DNA from: an uncultured Flavobacteriales bacterium
GTDB lineage: Bacteria > Bacteroidota > Bacteroidia > Flavobacteriales_G > Salibacteraceae
NCBI GenBank assembly: GCA_943788725.1
Contig: CALSRJ010000001.1
Coordinates: 186,001 to 250,000 of the forward strand
Reading direction: 5' to 3'
DNA: 64,000 nt
The notes beneath the pieces are model-generated. The model saw nothing but the letters and a program-made list of their open reading frames with translations. It had not been told where the DNA came from and searched no databases. This document shows, in pieces, positions 16,756 through 25,547 of this stretch. The position numbers and the translations under genes are program-made. Every line of letters begins with the position of its first letter. The first letter of the stretch is position 1.

Positions 16756-17733
16756 TTACCAACCCAATAAGTAGGCAAAGATCAGAGGTGCAACGATGGT
16801 TGCATCGCTTTCCACAATGTACTTGGGCGTGTCAATGTCCAGTTTCCCCCATGTTATCTTTTCATTTGGAACGGCCCCTGAGTAAGAGCCATAACTGGTG
16901 GTGGAATCACTGATTTGGCAGAAGTAACTCCAAAATGGGATGTCGTGCATCTCCATGTCTTGATAGAGCATGGGCACAACACAAATAGGGAAGTCTCCCG
17001 CGATACCTCCACCTATTTGGAAGAATCCGATGCCCTCGGTGCCTGCATTCTTGCTGTAGTAATCTGCCAACCACATCATGTATTCAATCCCTGACTTCAT
17101 AGTGGATGCCTTCAATTCTCCCTTAATGCAGTAAGAGGCGAAAATATTGCCCATGGTGCTGTCTTCCCATCCAGGGACGACGATTGGAATGTTCTTTTCG
17201 GCAGCAGCGAGCATCCAGCTGTTTTCTGGGGGAATCTCATAGTATTGCTCTAATACACCGCTCTTTATCATCTTGTACATGAACTCATGCGGGAAGTATC
17301 GTTCGCCGTTTTCTTCGGCTTCTTTCCAAATCTCAAACACGTGCTGTTGCAATCTTCTGAATGCTTCTTCTTCTGGAATACAGGTGTCCGTAACCCGATT
17401 CAGCCCACGCTCGAGCAAAGCCCATTCTTCCTTTGGGGTTAGGTCACGATAATGAGGTACACGTTCGTAATGACTGTGCGCCACCAAATTCATTAAGTCC
17501 TCTTCCAGGTTAGCCCCTGTACATGAAATCAAATGCACTTTGTCCTGACGGATCATTTCAGCAAACGATCTTCCCAACTCGGCAGTGCTCATGGCTCCAG
17601 CAAGGCTTACCAGCATCTTCTTGCCGTCGTTTAGGTGTTTTTCATAGCCCTTTGCCGCATCTACTAATGCGGCTGCGTTGAAGTGCTTGTAATGATTCTC
17701 TATGAATCCACTGATGGGTCCTTTGTTGCTCAT
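16756..17733 (-). CDS. Deoxyhypusine synthase-like protein (probable polyamine enzyme)
   Basis: A 325-residue NAD-dependent enzyme of the deoxyhypusine synthase fold. Visible are SCTGANLEEDLMNLVAHSHY, PGWEDSTMGNIFASYCI, FFQIGGGIAGDFPICVVPML, and GSYSGAVPNEKITWGKLD, whose WGK carries the lysine that takes the aminobutyl group in eukaryotic DHS. Bacteria lack eIF5A hypusination, and related bacterial proteins have been tied to homospermidine-type chemistry, so the likely job is transfer of an aminobutyl group between polyamines. This is inference from context: it is the last gene of an operon with agmatinase and arginine decarboxylase, overlapping agmatinase by 4 nt. Confidence 0.85.
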   Translation of the reverse strand: MSNKGPISGFIENHYKHFNAAALVDAAKGYEKHLNDGKKMLVSLAGAMSTAELGRSFAEMIRQDKVHLISCTGANLEEDLMNLVAHSHYERVPHYRDLTPKEEWALLERGLNRVTDTCIPEEEAFRRLQQHVFEIWKEAEENGERYFPHEFMYKMIKSGVLEQYYEIPPENSWMLAAAEKNIPIVVPGWEDSTMGNIFASYCIKGELKASTMKSGIEYMMWLADYYSKNAGTEGIGFFQIGGGIAGDFPICVVPMLYQDMEMHDIPFWSYFCQISDSTTSYGSYSGAVPNEKITWGKLDIDTPKYIVESDATIVAPLIFAYLLGW

Positions 17734-18581
17734 GCGTTTAAGAATTTGTAGCTCAGCATTTTATAGTACAATTTGGCAGCTAAGAATTGGGGCGCCTTGA
17801 AGCCATCGATAGGGGCCAGCTCCACGATGTCAAAGCCCACCACGTTCTTTTGGTCGAATACTTTTCGCAAGTAGCGGATCATGGTATTCCAGTCTATGCC
17901 GCCTGGTTCAGGTGTGCCGGTAGACGGCATGATAGAGCCATCAAAGACGTCGAGATCAATCGTGATGTAGACATCGTCTGTCATCTGAGCTATGGACGCG
18001 TCCATCCAATCGGTCTGGCCGTACATGTCTTCAGCGAAATACACTTTCGTTCGGTCCATGTGGTCTTCTTCCTCGATGTCCATGCTTCGGATGCCGACCT
18101 GGATGAGGTTGGCGTGTTTACTTGCATCGTACAAGGCACATGCATGGTTGTAGGGAGTACCGTGGTAATGAGGGCGCAAGTCAGCATGTGCATCGAGCTG
18201 CAGCACAGACATGTTTTCGTGTCGCTCGTAAAAGGCTTTGATTATGCCAATGCTCACGCTGTGCTCCCCACCAAAGAAGGTCAAGAACTTGCCTGCTGAA
18301 TCAAGCAATTCCCTTGTTTTCTCATACACTGCATGAAACATCGCTTCTGCTGAATCATCTTCAGTGATGGCAGGAAGGATGTGCACGCCCTTGTGGTACA
18401 CTTCGCTGCGCGTTTCTATGTCGTACAACTCCATGTTCTCGGAAGCGTCTAGAAAGGCCTCAAAGCCTCTGTCGGCACCTTTGCCCCAGGTACTTGTACC
18501 GTCGTAGGGAATCGATTGCAGCAAAATGGCTGCGTTGTTTAATGTGCAGAGTTCTTCTGCAATACCTGCGTAGTTAGTCAT
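17730..18581 (-). CDS. speB: Agmatinase
   Basis: A 283-residue ureohydrolase that cleaves agmatine to putrescine and urea. Manganese ligands are visible in FFGGEHSVSIG, LQLDAHADLRPHYHG and ITIDLDVFDGSIMPSTGTPE, and the substrate loop in TPYNHACALYDAS. Overlaps of 4 nt on both sides link it with the arginine decarboxylase upstream and the deoxyhypusine-synthase-like gene downstream; it sits exactly between its supplier and its likely consumer. Confidence 0.95.
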   Translation of the reverse strand: MTNYAGIAEELCTLNNAAILLQSIPYDGTSTWGKGADRGFEAFLDASENMELYDIETRSEVYHKGVHILPAITEDDSAEAMFHAVYEKTRELLDSAGKFLTFFGGEHSVSIGIIKAFYERHENMSVLQLDAHADLRPHYHGTPYNHACALYDASKHANLIQVGIRSMDIEEEDHMDRTKVYFAEDMYGQTDWMDASIAQMTDDVYITIDLDVFDGSIMPSTGTPEPGGIDWNTMIRYLRKVFDQKNVVGFDIVELAPIDGFKAPQFLAAKLYYKMLSYKFLNA

Positions 18582-20005
18582 GCGTTGTCTTGAGAATAGC
18601 CCAATAATCGAAACATATCATCGGCAGATTGCTCGTTTCGATAAACGTAGTCAATGATGTTGCCTTTGTCATCTCGATCGATGATGACATGTTTTGGGGA
18701 TGGGATGAGGCAATGCTTGATTCCGCCGTATCCACTGATGGCATCCTGATAGGCTCCTGTATGGAAAAAACCTAGGTAGAGCGGTTCAGGATCGTCTTCA
18801 GGATAGGTGGGAAGCAAAACCTCTTGGTTAAAGTCCTCTGAATTGTAGTAGTCGGAATGATCACAGCTGATGCCCCCAATGTTGGCCCTGCGGTATTCAT
18901 TGCTCCATTTATTGATCGGAAGAAGAATGAATTTTTCGTGGATTGACCATGCGTCGGGAATGGTGTTCATCAAGCTGTTGTTGATGATGTACCAGCTTTC
19001 GGTATCGTTCTGCAGTTTTTGCTCCAGTACTTTGAATATGATGGCGCCGCTTTCACCGACGGTATACTTTCCAAACTCTGTGAAAATGTGTGGCTCACGC
19101 ACTTTCTCTGCATCACAAGTTTCCTTGATGTTCTTTACAATTTCATTGATGATGTAATTGTAATCGTACTCAAAGCCCAAATTGTTTCGGATTGGAAAGC
19201 CACCACCCAAGTTGAAGGAATCCAGGTTTTTACAATCCTTCTTAAGGTCGATGTACAACTTGAGCGCCTTCTGAAATTCACCCCAGTAGTACAAGCTGTC
19301 TTTGATGCCCGAATCCACGAAGAAGTGGAGCATCTTGAATTCAACGAATTCGTTGTCCTTGATATGCGTGTGGTAGAAGTCGATCATATCCGCTGGGCGA
19401 ATACCAAGCCTTGAAGTGTAATAGGCACTCTGTGGCTCCTCGTTGATCGCCATCCGCATACCGATTTTGATGCGCTGCTTTAAGTTGAGTTGCTTGGCTA
19501 TGCCCACCAAGCGTTCCAGCTCTGACTTACTGTCGAGTACAACCATCACGTTTTTGAACCCACCTGCCATGAGTCCGACAATCTTGGTCAGGTATTCCTC
19601 GGTTTTATAACCATTGTTTACGATGATCCTGTCCTTGTCGATCTTCCCCTCTGCATGCAGATTCAGGATAAGATCTATGTCAAATGCAGAAGAAGTTTCC
19701 AAGTGCACATTGTGCTTCAGCGCTTCAGAAATTACATGGGAGAAGTGGTTGCATTTGGTGCAGTAGCAGTAGTGATAATCCCCTCGGTAACCGTGCTTCT
19801 TAATTGCTCGGTTAAACAAGTTGCGCGCTTTTTTTATCTGATCGCCAATTTTGGGCAAGTAGATGAATCGAAAGGGAGTGCCATGCTTCTCGATCAAATG
19901 CTTGAGTGAGATGCCGTGAAATGTTAAAGAGTCGTCTCGTAGATCGAAGCCTTCTTGAGGAAAGTAATAACTCTGATCGATCAGGTTGAAATAGGTGTTT
20001 TTCAT
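18578..20005 (-). CDS. speA: Arginine decarboxylase (PLP, alanine-racemase-fold type)
   Basis: A 475-residue PLP-dependent decarboxylase of fold type III, shorter than the 630-residue E. coli SpeA and typical for Bacteroidota. YHYCYCTKCNHFSHV has the PLP lysine (TKCNH). GGFPIRNNLGFEY and the C-terminal GAYQDAISGYGGIKHC are characteristic. It makes agmatine, the first step of putrescine formation here. The frame is open from a TTG at 20026, but the ATG at 20005 (MKNTYFNLIDQ) is the natural start. A promoter at 20042-20071 reads into it and presumably drives all three genes. Confidence 0.9.
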   Translation of the reverse strand: MKNTYFNLIDQSYYFPQEGFDLRDDSLTFHGISLKHLIEKHGTPFRFIYLPKIGDQIKKARNLFNRAIKKHGYRGDYHYCYCTKCNHFSHVISEALKHNVHLETSSAFDIDLILNLHAEGKIDKDRIIVNNGYKTEEYLTKIVGLMAGGFKNVMVVLDSKSELERLVGIAKQLNLKQRIKIGMRMAINEEPQSAYYTSRLGIRPADMIDFYHTHIKDNEFVEFKMLHFFVDSGIKDSLYYWGEFQKALKLYIDLKKDCKNLDSFNLGGGFPIRNNLGFEYDYNYIINEIVKNIKETCDAEKVREPHIFTEFGKYTVGESGAIIFKVLEQKLQNDTESWYIINNSLMNTIPDAWSIHEKFILLPINKWSNEYRRANIGGISCDHSDYYNSEDFNQEVLLPTYPEDDPEPLYLGFFHTGAYQDAISGYGGIKHCLIPSPKHVIIDRDDKGNIIDYVYRNEQSADDMFRLLGYSQDNA

Positions 20006-20041
20006 GGACGCCTTGGCGGATTTCAATTTTATTAGGGCGAA

Positions 20042-20071
20042 CGAAGTTAACGGAACTCACTTGTTTACCAA
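20042..20071 (-). promoter_or_regulatory. Promoter of the polyamine operon
   Basis: Minus strand: TTG (20069-20071), 19-nt spacer, TAACTTCG (20042-20049). The leader before the ATG at 20005 is about 30 nt. The remaining bases to 20313 hold no convincing gene; a 17-codon frame at 20133 has no support. Confidence 0.65.
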
Positions 20072-20313
20072 TGAAAAAACTGCAGCGCAAAATATTACCT
20101 AAAATCCTGTATATTAACTATTTATTCGCTTATGGATGAAAAGAAGATAGAGGTAAAGGGCGTGAATGCGTTCATAGGATGTTGAAAGGCTGTTCGAGAG
20201 AGGATTGAATCTGGCCATTTTGCTGATTCCGTCGATTACTCGAACTACAATCTTGCGTAAAATATATAACAGGGATTGCACCTTTCATGCTTACTTACCC
20301 GCATCTTCGCGGT

Positions 20314-22191
20314 GTGAATTACCTATCAGTAGACCGCCTGGCTAAGCATCTGGGAGAACGTACATTATTTGAGGACATCAGCTTTGGTTTGGCCAAAGGA
20401 GAAAAAGTCGCGTTGATTGCGAACAACGGTACCGGAAAAACTTCGTTGCTCAATATTCTTGCCGGACAAGATGCACCGGATGAGGGGGAGTACAACTTCA
20501 GAAACGGCATTCGAGTGGCTTATTTGGAGCAACAGCCTACTTTGGATGAAGGCCAAACAATTGAAGCCTTCATCACGTCAGCGAATTCTGAGACCTTGAT
20601 GCTGATTGAGGAGTACAACGATAAGCTTGCCAAATCTGCTGAGGGAGATCAAGGAGCTTTGAAGGATTTGGAAGAGGTGCAGCAGCGCATGGATGCGCGA
20701 AAGGCGTGGGATCATGATCGTCAACTACGCGCCATGCTGTCGCGCTTTGGCGTCACGGATCTTGAAAAGCAAATTTCAGAATTGAGTGGAGGTCAGAAGA
20801 AGCGACTAGCACTTGCATTAACCCTTTTAGATCAGCCGGACCTGCTCATTTTGGATGAGCCTACCAACCACCTCGACATTGAGATGGTGGAGTGGTTGGA
20901 AGACTTTTTGGGTCAATCGAACCTGACACTTCTGATGGTAACCCACGACCGGTATTTCTTAGACCGCGTGTGCAATGTGATTCTGGAAATGCACCGAGGG
21001 AAGTTGTACAAGCACAACGGCAATTACAGTTACTTTCTGCAAAAGCGCGCGGAAAGAGAGGAGGTACTGCAAACCGAGATCGATAAGGCGGGAAAGCTCA
21101 TGAAGCGGGAGCTTGAATGGGTGCGCCGGCAACCAAAGGCAAGAACAACAAAGAGCAAGGCGAGGTTAGATGCCTATGATGAAATTGAAGCCAAAGCAAA
21201 AAGCGGAGTCAAGGAGCAAGATTTGATCTTCGATGTGAAGATGTCGCGGGTAGGCGGCAAAATCTTGGAGTTAAAGAAAGTGTACAAGAGCTATGACGAC
21301 CTCACCTTGATCTCGGGGTTTGACTACACGTTCAAACGTGGAGAACGGATCGGTATCATCGGAAAGAATGGAGTGGGGAAGAGTACCTTTCTCAACATCA
21401 TAACCCAGCAGTTGAAACCGGATTCAGGCAAGGTGAATGTGGGAGATACCATTGTGTATGGCTACTACACCCAAGGTGGTTTAAAGGTCAAAGAAGACAA
21501 ACGCGTCATTGAGGTGCTCAAAGACATCGCGGATGTCATCCAATTGGCGGATGGGTCAAAATTGACGGCTTCTGCATTTCTGCAATACTTTCTCTTTCCG
21601 CCTGAAATGCAGTATACGCAAGTTTCGAAGCTAAGCGGAGGTGAACGGAGGAGGTTGCACCTGATGACGGTGCTCATGAAGAATCCTAATTTTCTCATCC
21701 TGGATGAGCCAACCAACGACCTGGACCTGCTTACCCTAACCCGTCTGGAAGAGTTTCTGGAAAACTTCGGTGGTTGCTTGGTGATCGTATCCCACGACCG
21801 GTATTTTCTAGATAAGCTCGTCGATCACCTGTTCATCTTCGAAGGAGAGGGCATCATTCGTGATTTTTGGGGTTCTTACGCCAAGTACAGAGAGGAGAAA
21901 AAAGACAAGGAGCGTGAAGTAAGTGCAACGAAAACGAAACAGGCCGTTGCGACTCCTCCAGTAAAGCCTCAGAGCAAGAAACGCCTCGGGTTCAAAGAGA
22001 AGTACGAACTGGAACAAATCGAAAAGGAATTGCCTGAATTGGAAAAGCGAAAGGCAGCACTGGAGGAGTCGCTATCCAGCGGAACCATAGACCATGCCCT
22101 CATCGAAAGCGTTTCAATTGAACTGCATGAACTCGCTGAACGCGTAGACGCGTTGACCACGAGGTGGATTGAGTTGGACGATATGACGTAA
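20314..22191 (+). CDS. ABC-F family ATPase (ribosome-associated type, Uup-like)
   Basis: About 625 residues with two ATP-binding cassettes and no membrane part. First cassette: IANNGTGKTSLLNILAG, LSGGQKKRLALA, LLILDEPTNHLDIEM. Second: IIGKNGVGKSTFLNIIT, LSGGERRRLHLM, LILDEPTNDLDLLT. A linker follows the first cassette and a charged coiled-coil C-terminus (LEQIEKELPELEKRKAAL) follows the second, as in Uup. Such proteins act on the ribosome or on DNA branch structures. The frame opens at an ATG at 20287, but the GTG at 20314 gives the family-typical beginning NYLSVDRLAKHLGERTLF and lies 4 nt after a CATCTTCG -7-like box (20302-20309) with TTG 23 nt upstream. Confidence 0.9.
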   Translation: MNYLSVDRLAKHLGERTLFEDISFGLAKGEKVALIANNGTGKTSLLNILAGQDAPDEGEYNFRNGIRVAYLEQQPTLDEGQTIEAFITSANSETLMLIEEYNDKLAKSAEGDQGALKDLEEVQQRMDARKAWDHDRQLRAMLSRFGVTDLEKQISELSGGQKKRLALALTLLDQPDLLILDEPTNHLDIEMVEWLEDFLGQSNLTLLMVTHDRYFLDRVCNVILEMHRGKLYKHNGNYSYFLQKRAEREEVLQTEIDKAGKLMKRELEWVRRQPKARTTKSKARLDAYDEIEAKAKSGVKEQDLIFDVKMSRVGGKILELKKVYKSYDDLTLISGFDYTFKRGERIGIIGKNGVGKSTFLNIITQQLKPDSGKVNVGDTIVYGYYTQGGLKVKEDKRVIEVLKDIADVIQLADGSKLTASAFLQYFLFPPEMQYTQVSKLSGGERRRLHLMTVLMKNPNFLILDEPTNDLDLLTLTRLEEFLENFGGCLVIVSHDRYFLDKLVDHLFIFEGEGIIRDFWGSYAKYREEKKDKEREVSATKTKQAVATPPVKPQSKKRLGFKEKYELEQIEKELPELEKRKAALEESLSSGTIDHALIESVSIELHELAERVDALTTRWIELDDMT

Positions 22192-22299
22192 GCGTCTGTG
22201 CGAATGCGTTATTTTGCATTGACTGTTTAAATCAATTTAACGGCCTGTTATCAAGTAATTTATATGTTGAAAACTCATTTGTTAAATAGCCGATTTTCA

Positions 22300-22329
22300 T
22301 TGGTATTGGCAGGCGAGTTCCTAACTTTG
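22300..22329 (+). promoter_or_regulatory. Promoter within the ABC-F/DUF6155 intergenic region
   Basis: TTG (22300-22302), 19-nt spacer, TAACTTTG (22322-22329), a near-perfect Bacteroidota promoter. No open frame starts near it; the next gene starts 140 nt downstream with its own box. It may drive a short RNA. Confidence 0.55.
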
Positions 22330-22334
22330 AAAAG

Positions 22335-22448
22335 CAGTCTGTTAGATAACGGATTGACTCAATAGATATCGATAAGTCTAAGAGGGGGGCGAGGCGATAG
22401 GTTCGATAGGGTTAGAATTATTCATTGCTTCGTGCCTCCTCTTTTTTT
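22335..22448 (+). ncRNA. Candidate small RNA or leader with terminator-like hairpin
   Basis: Between the promoter at 22300-22329 and 22448 lies about 110 nt with no open frame. It ends with a hairpin whose arms AAGAGGGGG (22380-22388) and CCTCCTCTT (22437-22443 region) can pair over 9 bp with one G-T pair, followed by seven Ts at 22442-22448. The loop is long (about 45 nt) and contains a second possible GAGGC/GCCTC pairing. Promoter plus U-tract hairpin is what a small RNA, or an attenuator ahead of the DUF6155 gene, would look like. I do not recognise 6S, SRP or any other named RNA family. Confidence 0.3.
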
Positions 22449-22456
22449 ACTTCTGC

Positions 22457-22464
22457 TACATTCG
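22457..22464 (+). promoter_or_regulatory. -7 promoter box, leaderless geometry (DUF6155)
   Basis: TACATTCG ends 5 nt before the ATG at 22470. Identical to the octamer and distance before pyrD (42747-42754). Confidence 0.5.
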
Positions 22465-22469
22465 TTCGC

Positions 22470-22976
22470 ATGGGACTCCGCGACGTACGCAAAGAGCTAG
22501 AATCGCTCGAAAAGCAATCCATCATTCATCACGTTTTAGAAGTCTATAAGCGTTACCCCGCCGTCAAAGAGTATTTTGACTTCTTTGTCAACCCGGATGA
22601 GCTAGCGCTTTTAGAGGAATATAAACGTCGTGTGCATGAGGGATTTTATCCCACTCGGGGCAAGCGTCTCAAACTGTACCGATCGAGGAAGGCACTCAAC
22701 GAATTCAAGAAATTGGCCATTTCACCTGAAGCAGTAGGAGCGCTGCTGCTATACTTCACGCAAGTGGCGGTAATGTGCGGGAGGGAGAGACACGTGAAGA
22801 CAGAGGCGTTTTATACCCGCATTGAAACCAGTTTTCGCGCTGCACTGGAATACTTGGATAAAAACAACTTCCTACTTCCTTTTTCCACAGATGTGGAAGA
22901 CCTCGTTGCGCGCTGTGAGCCATTTCCATGGAATTGTCATGTGCATATGATCACGATCAAAAGCGATTTCTACTGA
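22470..22976 (+). CDS. DUF6155 family protein
   Basis: A 168-residue soluble protein. GLRDVRKELESLEKQSIIHH, LEVYKRYPAVKEYFDFFVNP and VHEGFYPTRGKRLKLYRSRK fit the DUF6155 pattern; no function is known. The frame is open 15 codons further upstream, but the ATG at 22470 gives the family N-terminus and follows a TACATTCG box by 5 nt. The next gene, an imelysin, starts 59 nt downstream. Confidence 0.75.
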   Translation: MGLRDVRKELESLEKQSIIHHVLEVYKRYPAVKEYFDFFVNPDELALLEEYKRRVHEGFYPTRGKRLKLYRSRKALNEFKKLAISPEAVGALLLYFTQVAVMCGRERHVKTEAFYTRIETSFRAALEYLDKNNFLLPFSTDVEDLVARCEPFPWNCHVHMITIKSDFY

Positions 22977-23035
22977 AGGGTACTTTTCCGTTGAATGAGA
23001 TATTCTTTATTTCTTTGATACATCAATCGATTTCC

Positions 23036-24319
23036 ATGCGGCACATCTCCATTGCTAAACTCCCTTTGATTTTTCTCTTCGTCAGCTTATTCAGCTTGAG
23101 CAGCTGTTTTGATAAAGGTTGTATAGACCCAATGGCTTCTAATTACGATCCATTGGCAGATCGAGACGACGGCAATTGCAAGTATGCTTTTGCTACGGAT
23201 GAGACCAAAGCTGCCTTCGCTGAGAATTATGCGGTAATCGCCCACGCGATGTACCAAGATGCCTATACGCAAAGTGAGGCACTGCGTGAGCTCATTTATT
23301 CATTTGTAGCGAATCCCACAATTCCGGGACTGCAAGCGTGCAAGGATGCTTGGGTCATAGCCCATATACCATACAGTCAAGCGGAGGTGCTTCAATTTCC
23401 GGGATCACCGGTAAGGTCTTCGGGTAGCGCTATACTGCAAGAGCGCATAAACGCTTGGAATTTTACGCCAGCCCATATCGATTACGTCAAGGACAGTTTA
23501 GAAGCTGGAATCATTAATCAAGTGTCAAAGTATCCACAAATCGACGCAGCGCTGTTGCAAGGGCTTAACAACACGGTGGACGGCAAGCGAATTACCCTCG
23601 GATACCATGCCATTGAATTCTTGCTTTGGGGTGAAGATAAAGATCCTGCGGACGAATTGACTGTAGGCAAGCGAACATTTAAGGATTATGACACATCTGA
23701 TACCAATGTGGTTCATGCCGCTAGACGTGGGCAATACTTAAAGCTATGTGCAGATCAACTGACCAACGACCTCGCTTCGCTCGTGAATGCTTGGTCGCCC
23801 CTGGGTGGTAGCAATTACCTCAAAACTTTTCAAGCGCACAGTGCCAAAAAACAGACCCGTCTTGCGATCACAGGATTGGTGTTGTTTGGCCAATATGAGC
23901 TTGGAGAAAACAGGTTGTTGACTACGCTTACCGGGTTAAACCCAGAACGGGAAGAATCCACCTTCAGCGATAATACGCAGCGAGATGTTTTCTTTAACAT
24001 ATTAGGGTTAAACTCCATATTTAGAGGTCGATATGGAATGTCGGATAGTACCTACATCGAAGGCGCTTCGTTGTACGATGTAATCGCCGAACAAGACTCT
24101 AGCTCCGCGAAACAACTGGATGTTCTCATGCGCAATGTGCTGAATGCGTCTAAAGAAGTCACGTCTCCTTACGACCATCAGGTGAGTTTGGAACAAGCTG
24201 CTGGGGTGGGGCCGATCACTGACTTGACGATAGCCTTAGAAGCATTTGGTGAGCGACTAACTGAGGTTGCCTCTGCGTTGAACATGGGTATTCAGAAAGA
24301 CCTCCCTTTGGACGAATAG
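23036..24319 (+). CDS. Imelysin-family (M75-like) lipoprotein
   Basis: A 427-residue periplasmic or surface lipoprotein. MRHISIAKLPLIFLFVSLFS precedes LSSC, a lipobox. Just after is a short cysteine-containing linker with core CIDPMASNYDPLADRDDGNC, a module common in Cryomorphaceae secreted proteins. The imelysin domain carries TLGYHAIEFLLWG, the GxHxxE motif of the family. Imelysins are tied to iron acquisition and have no proven peptidase activity. The start ATG at 23036 was chosen because it opens the signal peptide. The DUF3667 gene begins one or two bases after the stop, so the pair is probably one transcript. Confidence 0.88.
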   Translation: MRHISIAKLPLIFLFVSLFSLSSCFDKGCIDPMASNYDPLADRDDGNCKYAFATDETKAAFAENYAVIAHAMYQDAYTQSEALRELIYSFVANPTIPGLQACKDAWVIAHIPYSQAEVLQFPGSPVRSSGSAILQERINAWNFTPAHIDYVKDSLEAGIINQVSKYPQIDAALLQGLNNTVDGKRITLGYHAIEFLLWGEDKDPADELTVGKRTFKDYDTSDTNVVHAARRGQYLKLCADQLTNDLASLVNAWSPLGGSNYLKTFQAHSAKKQTRLAITGLVLFGQYELGENRLLTTLTGLNPEREESTFSDNTQRDVFFNILGLNSIFRGRYGMSDSTYIEGASLYDVIAEQDSSSAKQLDVLMRNVLNASKEVTSPYDHQVSLEQAAGVGPITDLTIALEAFGERLTEVASALNMGIQKDLPLDE

Positions 24320-24320
24320 C

Positions 24321-25052
24321 ATAGAATCTCGCTGTCTGAATTGTGGCGCTGAGGTTAATGGCGCATTCTGTGCACAATGCGGGCAGAAAAAAACGCTTTC
24401 TGGCATCCGATTGAGGGACGTCGTCAACGATTTCTTTTCGTATAGTTTTTCCATTGACGGTCCCGTATGGAGGACATTGCGGCTTCTGGTTCTCAATCCT
24501 GGGAAACTCTTCCATGAGTTTATAGAAGGAAGGCGGAAGAGTTACTACAAGCCCATTGAATTCTTTGTTCTGACCGCACTGATATACTTTGCATTTGCGG
24601 AGCTAATTGGCTTTGACCCATTGAAAGATCAATTTGCGGGCCCCGCTCCTGGTAGTGCCCAACCTTATATGGAACACATCAAGGAGGCGGCACAGTTCAT
24701 GGTGAAGAACGTGAACAATTTCCTATTTCTTCGAGTGTTGTCTATTGCCATTGTGCTCAAGACACTTCACTGGAAGCGACATACCCTGGCAGAGTATTTA
24801 GCTGTTGGGTTTTACATTTCCGGATTCTATTTACTGATCGGAATGTTGGACTTGGTGGGCAGTCTCTTTGAGCTCTCTTCAGGGCAATTCAAGCTTTTTC
24901 TTTTTCCGTTGTATTTTACCTATGCCTATGTTTCGTTCAGAGCGAAGCTCGCGTGGTCAACAGTTCTACTGGGGCTAATTTCCTCTATCGCCGTCTTTGT
25001 CTTCTACATGGTCATGAGTTTTGGCTTCAGTCTGTTGTGGGTGGCCTTATGA
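24321..25052 (+). CDS. DUF3667 membrane protein with zinc ribbon, unclear start codon
   Basis: About 243 residues. The N-terminus reads SRCLNCGAEVNGAFCAQCGQ, a zinc ribbon with two CxxC pairs, as is normal at the start of DUF3667 proteins; then LRDVVNDFFSYSFSIDGPVW, LNPGKLFHEFIEGRRKSYYK and several membrane helices. The coding sequence clearly includes the ribbon, yet the frame has no ATG, GTG or TTG before it: it is closed at 24279-24281, and only ATA at 24321 (right after the imelysin stop) or CTG at 24336 could begin it. A TTG at 24411 would lose the ribbon. The start is therefore either unusual, coupled to the upstream stop, or obscured by a sequence error. It converges with the broken permease, overlapping by 6 nt. 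Confidence 0.75.
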   Translation: MESRCLNCGAEVNGAFCAQCGQKKTLSGIRLRDVVNDFFSYSFSIDGPVWRTLRLLVLNPGKLFHEFIEGRRKSYYKPIEFFVLTALIYFAFAELIGFDPLKDQFAGPAPGSAQPYMEHIKEAAQFMVKNVNNFLFLRVLSIAIVLKTLHWKRHTLAEYLAVGFYISGFYLLIGMLDLVGSLFELSSGQFKLFLFPLYFTYAYVSFRAKLAWSTVLLGLISSIAVFVFYMVMSFGFSLLWVAL

Positions 25053-25547
25053 AGATGTCTTACTGTAGCTTCGGATAGCAATGAAGTTAAATCCAATTAC
25101 GAACAATACAACGACGGCAAAATGTCCTCGGATGTCTGTCCAACCACTCCCTTTGAGCATGACCATGCGCATCACTTCAACAAAGTATTTGATCGGATTG
25201 AAAAGGTTGATTCCTTTTGCCCAAACCGGAATATTGTCAGCCGGAGTGAACAGTCCGCTCAAGAGCAAGAAAATAACCAAGAAGAACCAGGTGATGAACA
25301 TGGCCTGCTGTTGGGTCTCGGTAACCGTGCTGATCAAGATGCCAAACCCTAGGATGGCCACCAGGTAAATCGACACAAACCCAAAGAGAAGGAGCGTACT
25401 ACCTGCAGTTGATATTCCGAAAAGCACATTAGCGACCACCAGTCCGAAGCCCATCAGGACCATGCCAATAATCCAAAACGGAATGATCTTGCCCAGTATG
25501 AACTCAAATTTGGTGAAAGTCGAATTCGTGATCCCGTAGTGCGGCAT
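25047..25547 (-). pseudogene. C-terminal part of a YhhJ/ABC-2 type permease, joined out of frame
   Basis: From about TKFEFILGKIIPFWIIGMVL onward the frame is the C-terminal 155 residues of an ABC-2 (YhhJ-like) permease: five or six membrane spans, FGILISTVTETQQQAMF, FLLLSGLFTPADNIPVWAK and FNPIKYFVEVMRMVMLKGSG. The normal protein has about 370 residues with a large periplasmic loop after TM1; that part is missing. The frame begins with MPHYGITNS, which is out-of-frame sequence of the neighbouring permease. It cannot make a working permease alone. Confidence 0.8.

Noticed and set aside
16756-17733. Hypusine modification of a translation factor
   Set aside because: Bacteria do not have the eIF5A hypusine pathway, and the operon context is polyamine synthesis.
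20133-20186. A 17-codon frame upstream of the ABC-F gene
   Set aside because: It is short, with no conserved features and only a near-match box in front; chance is sufficient.
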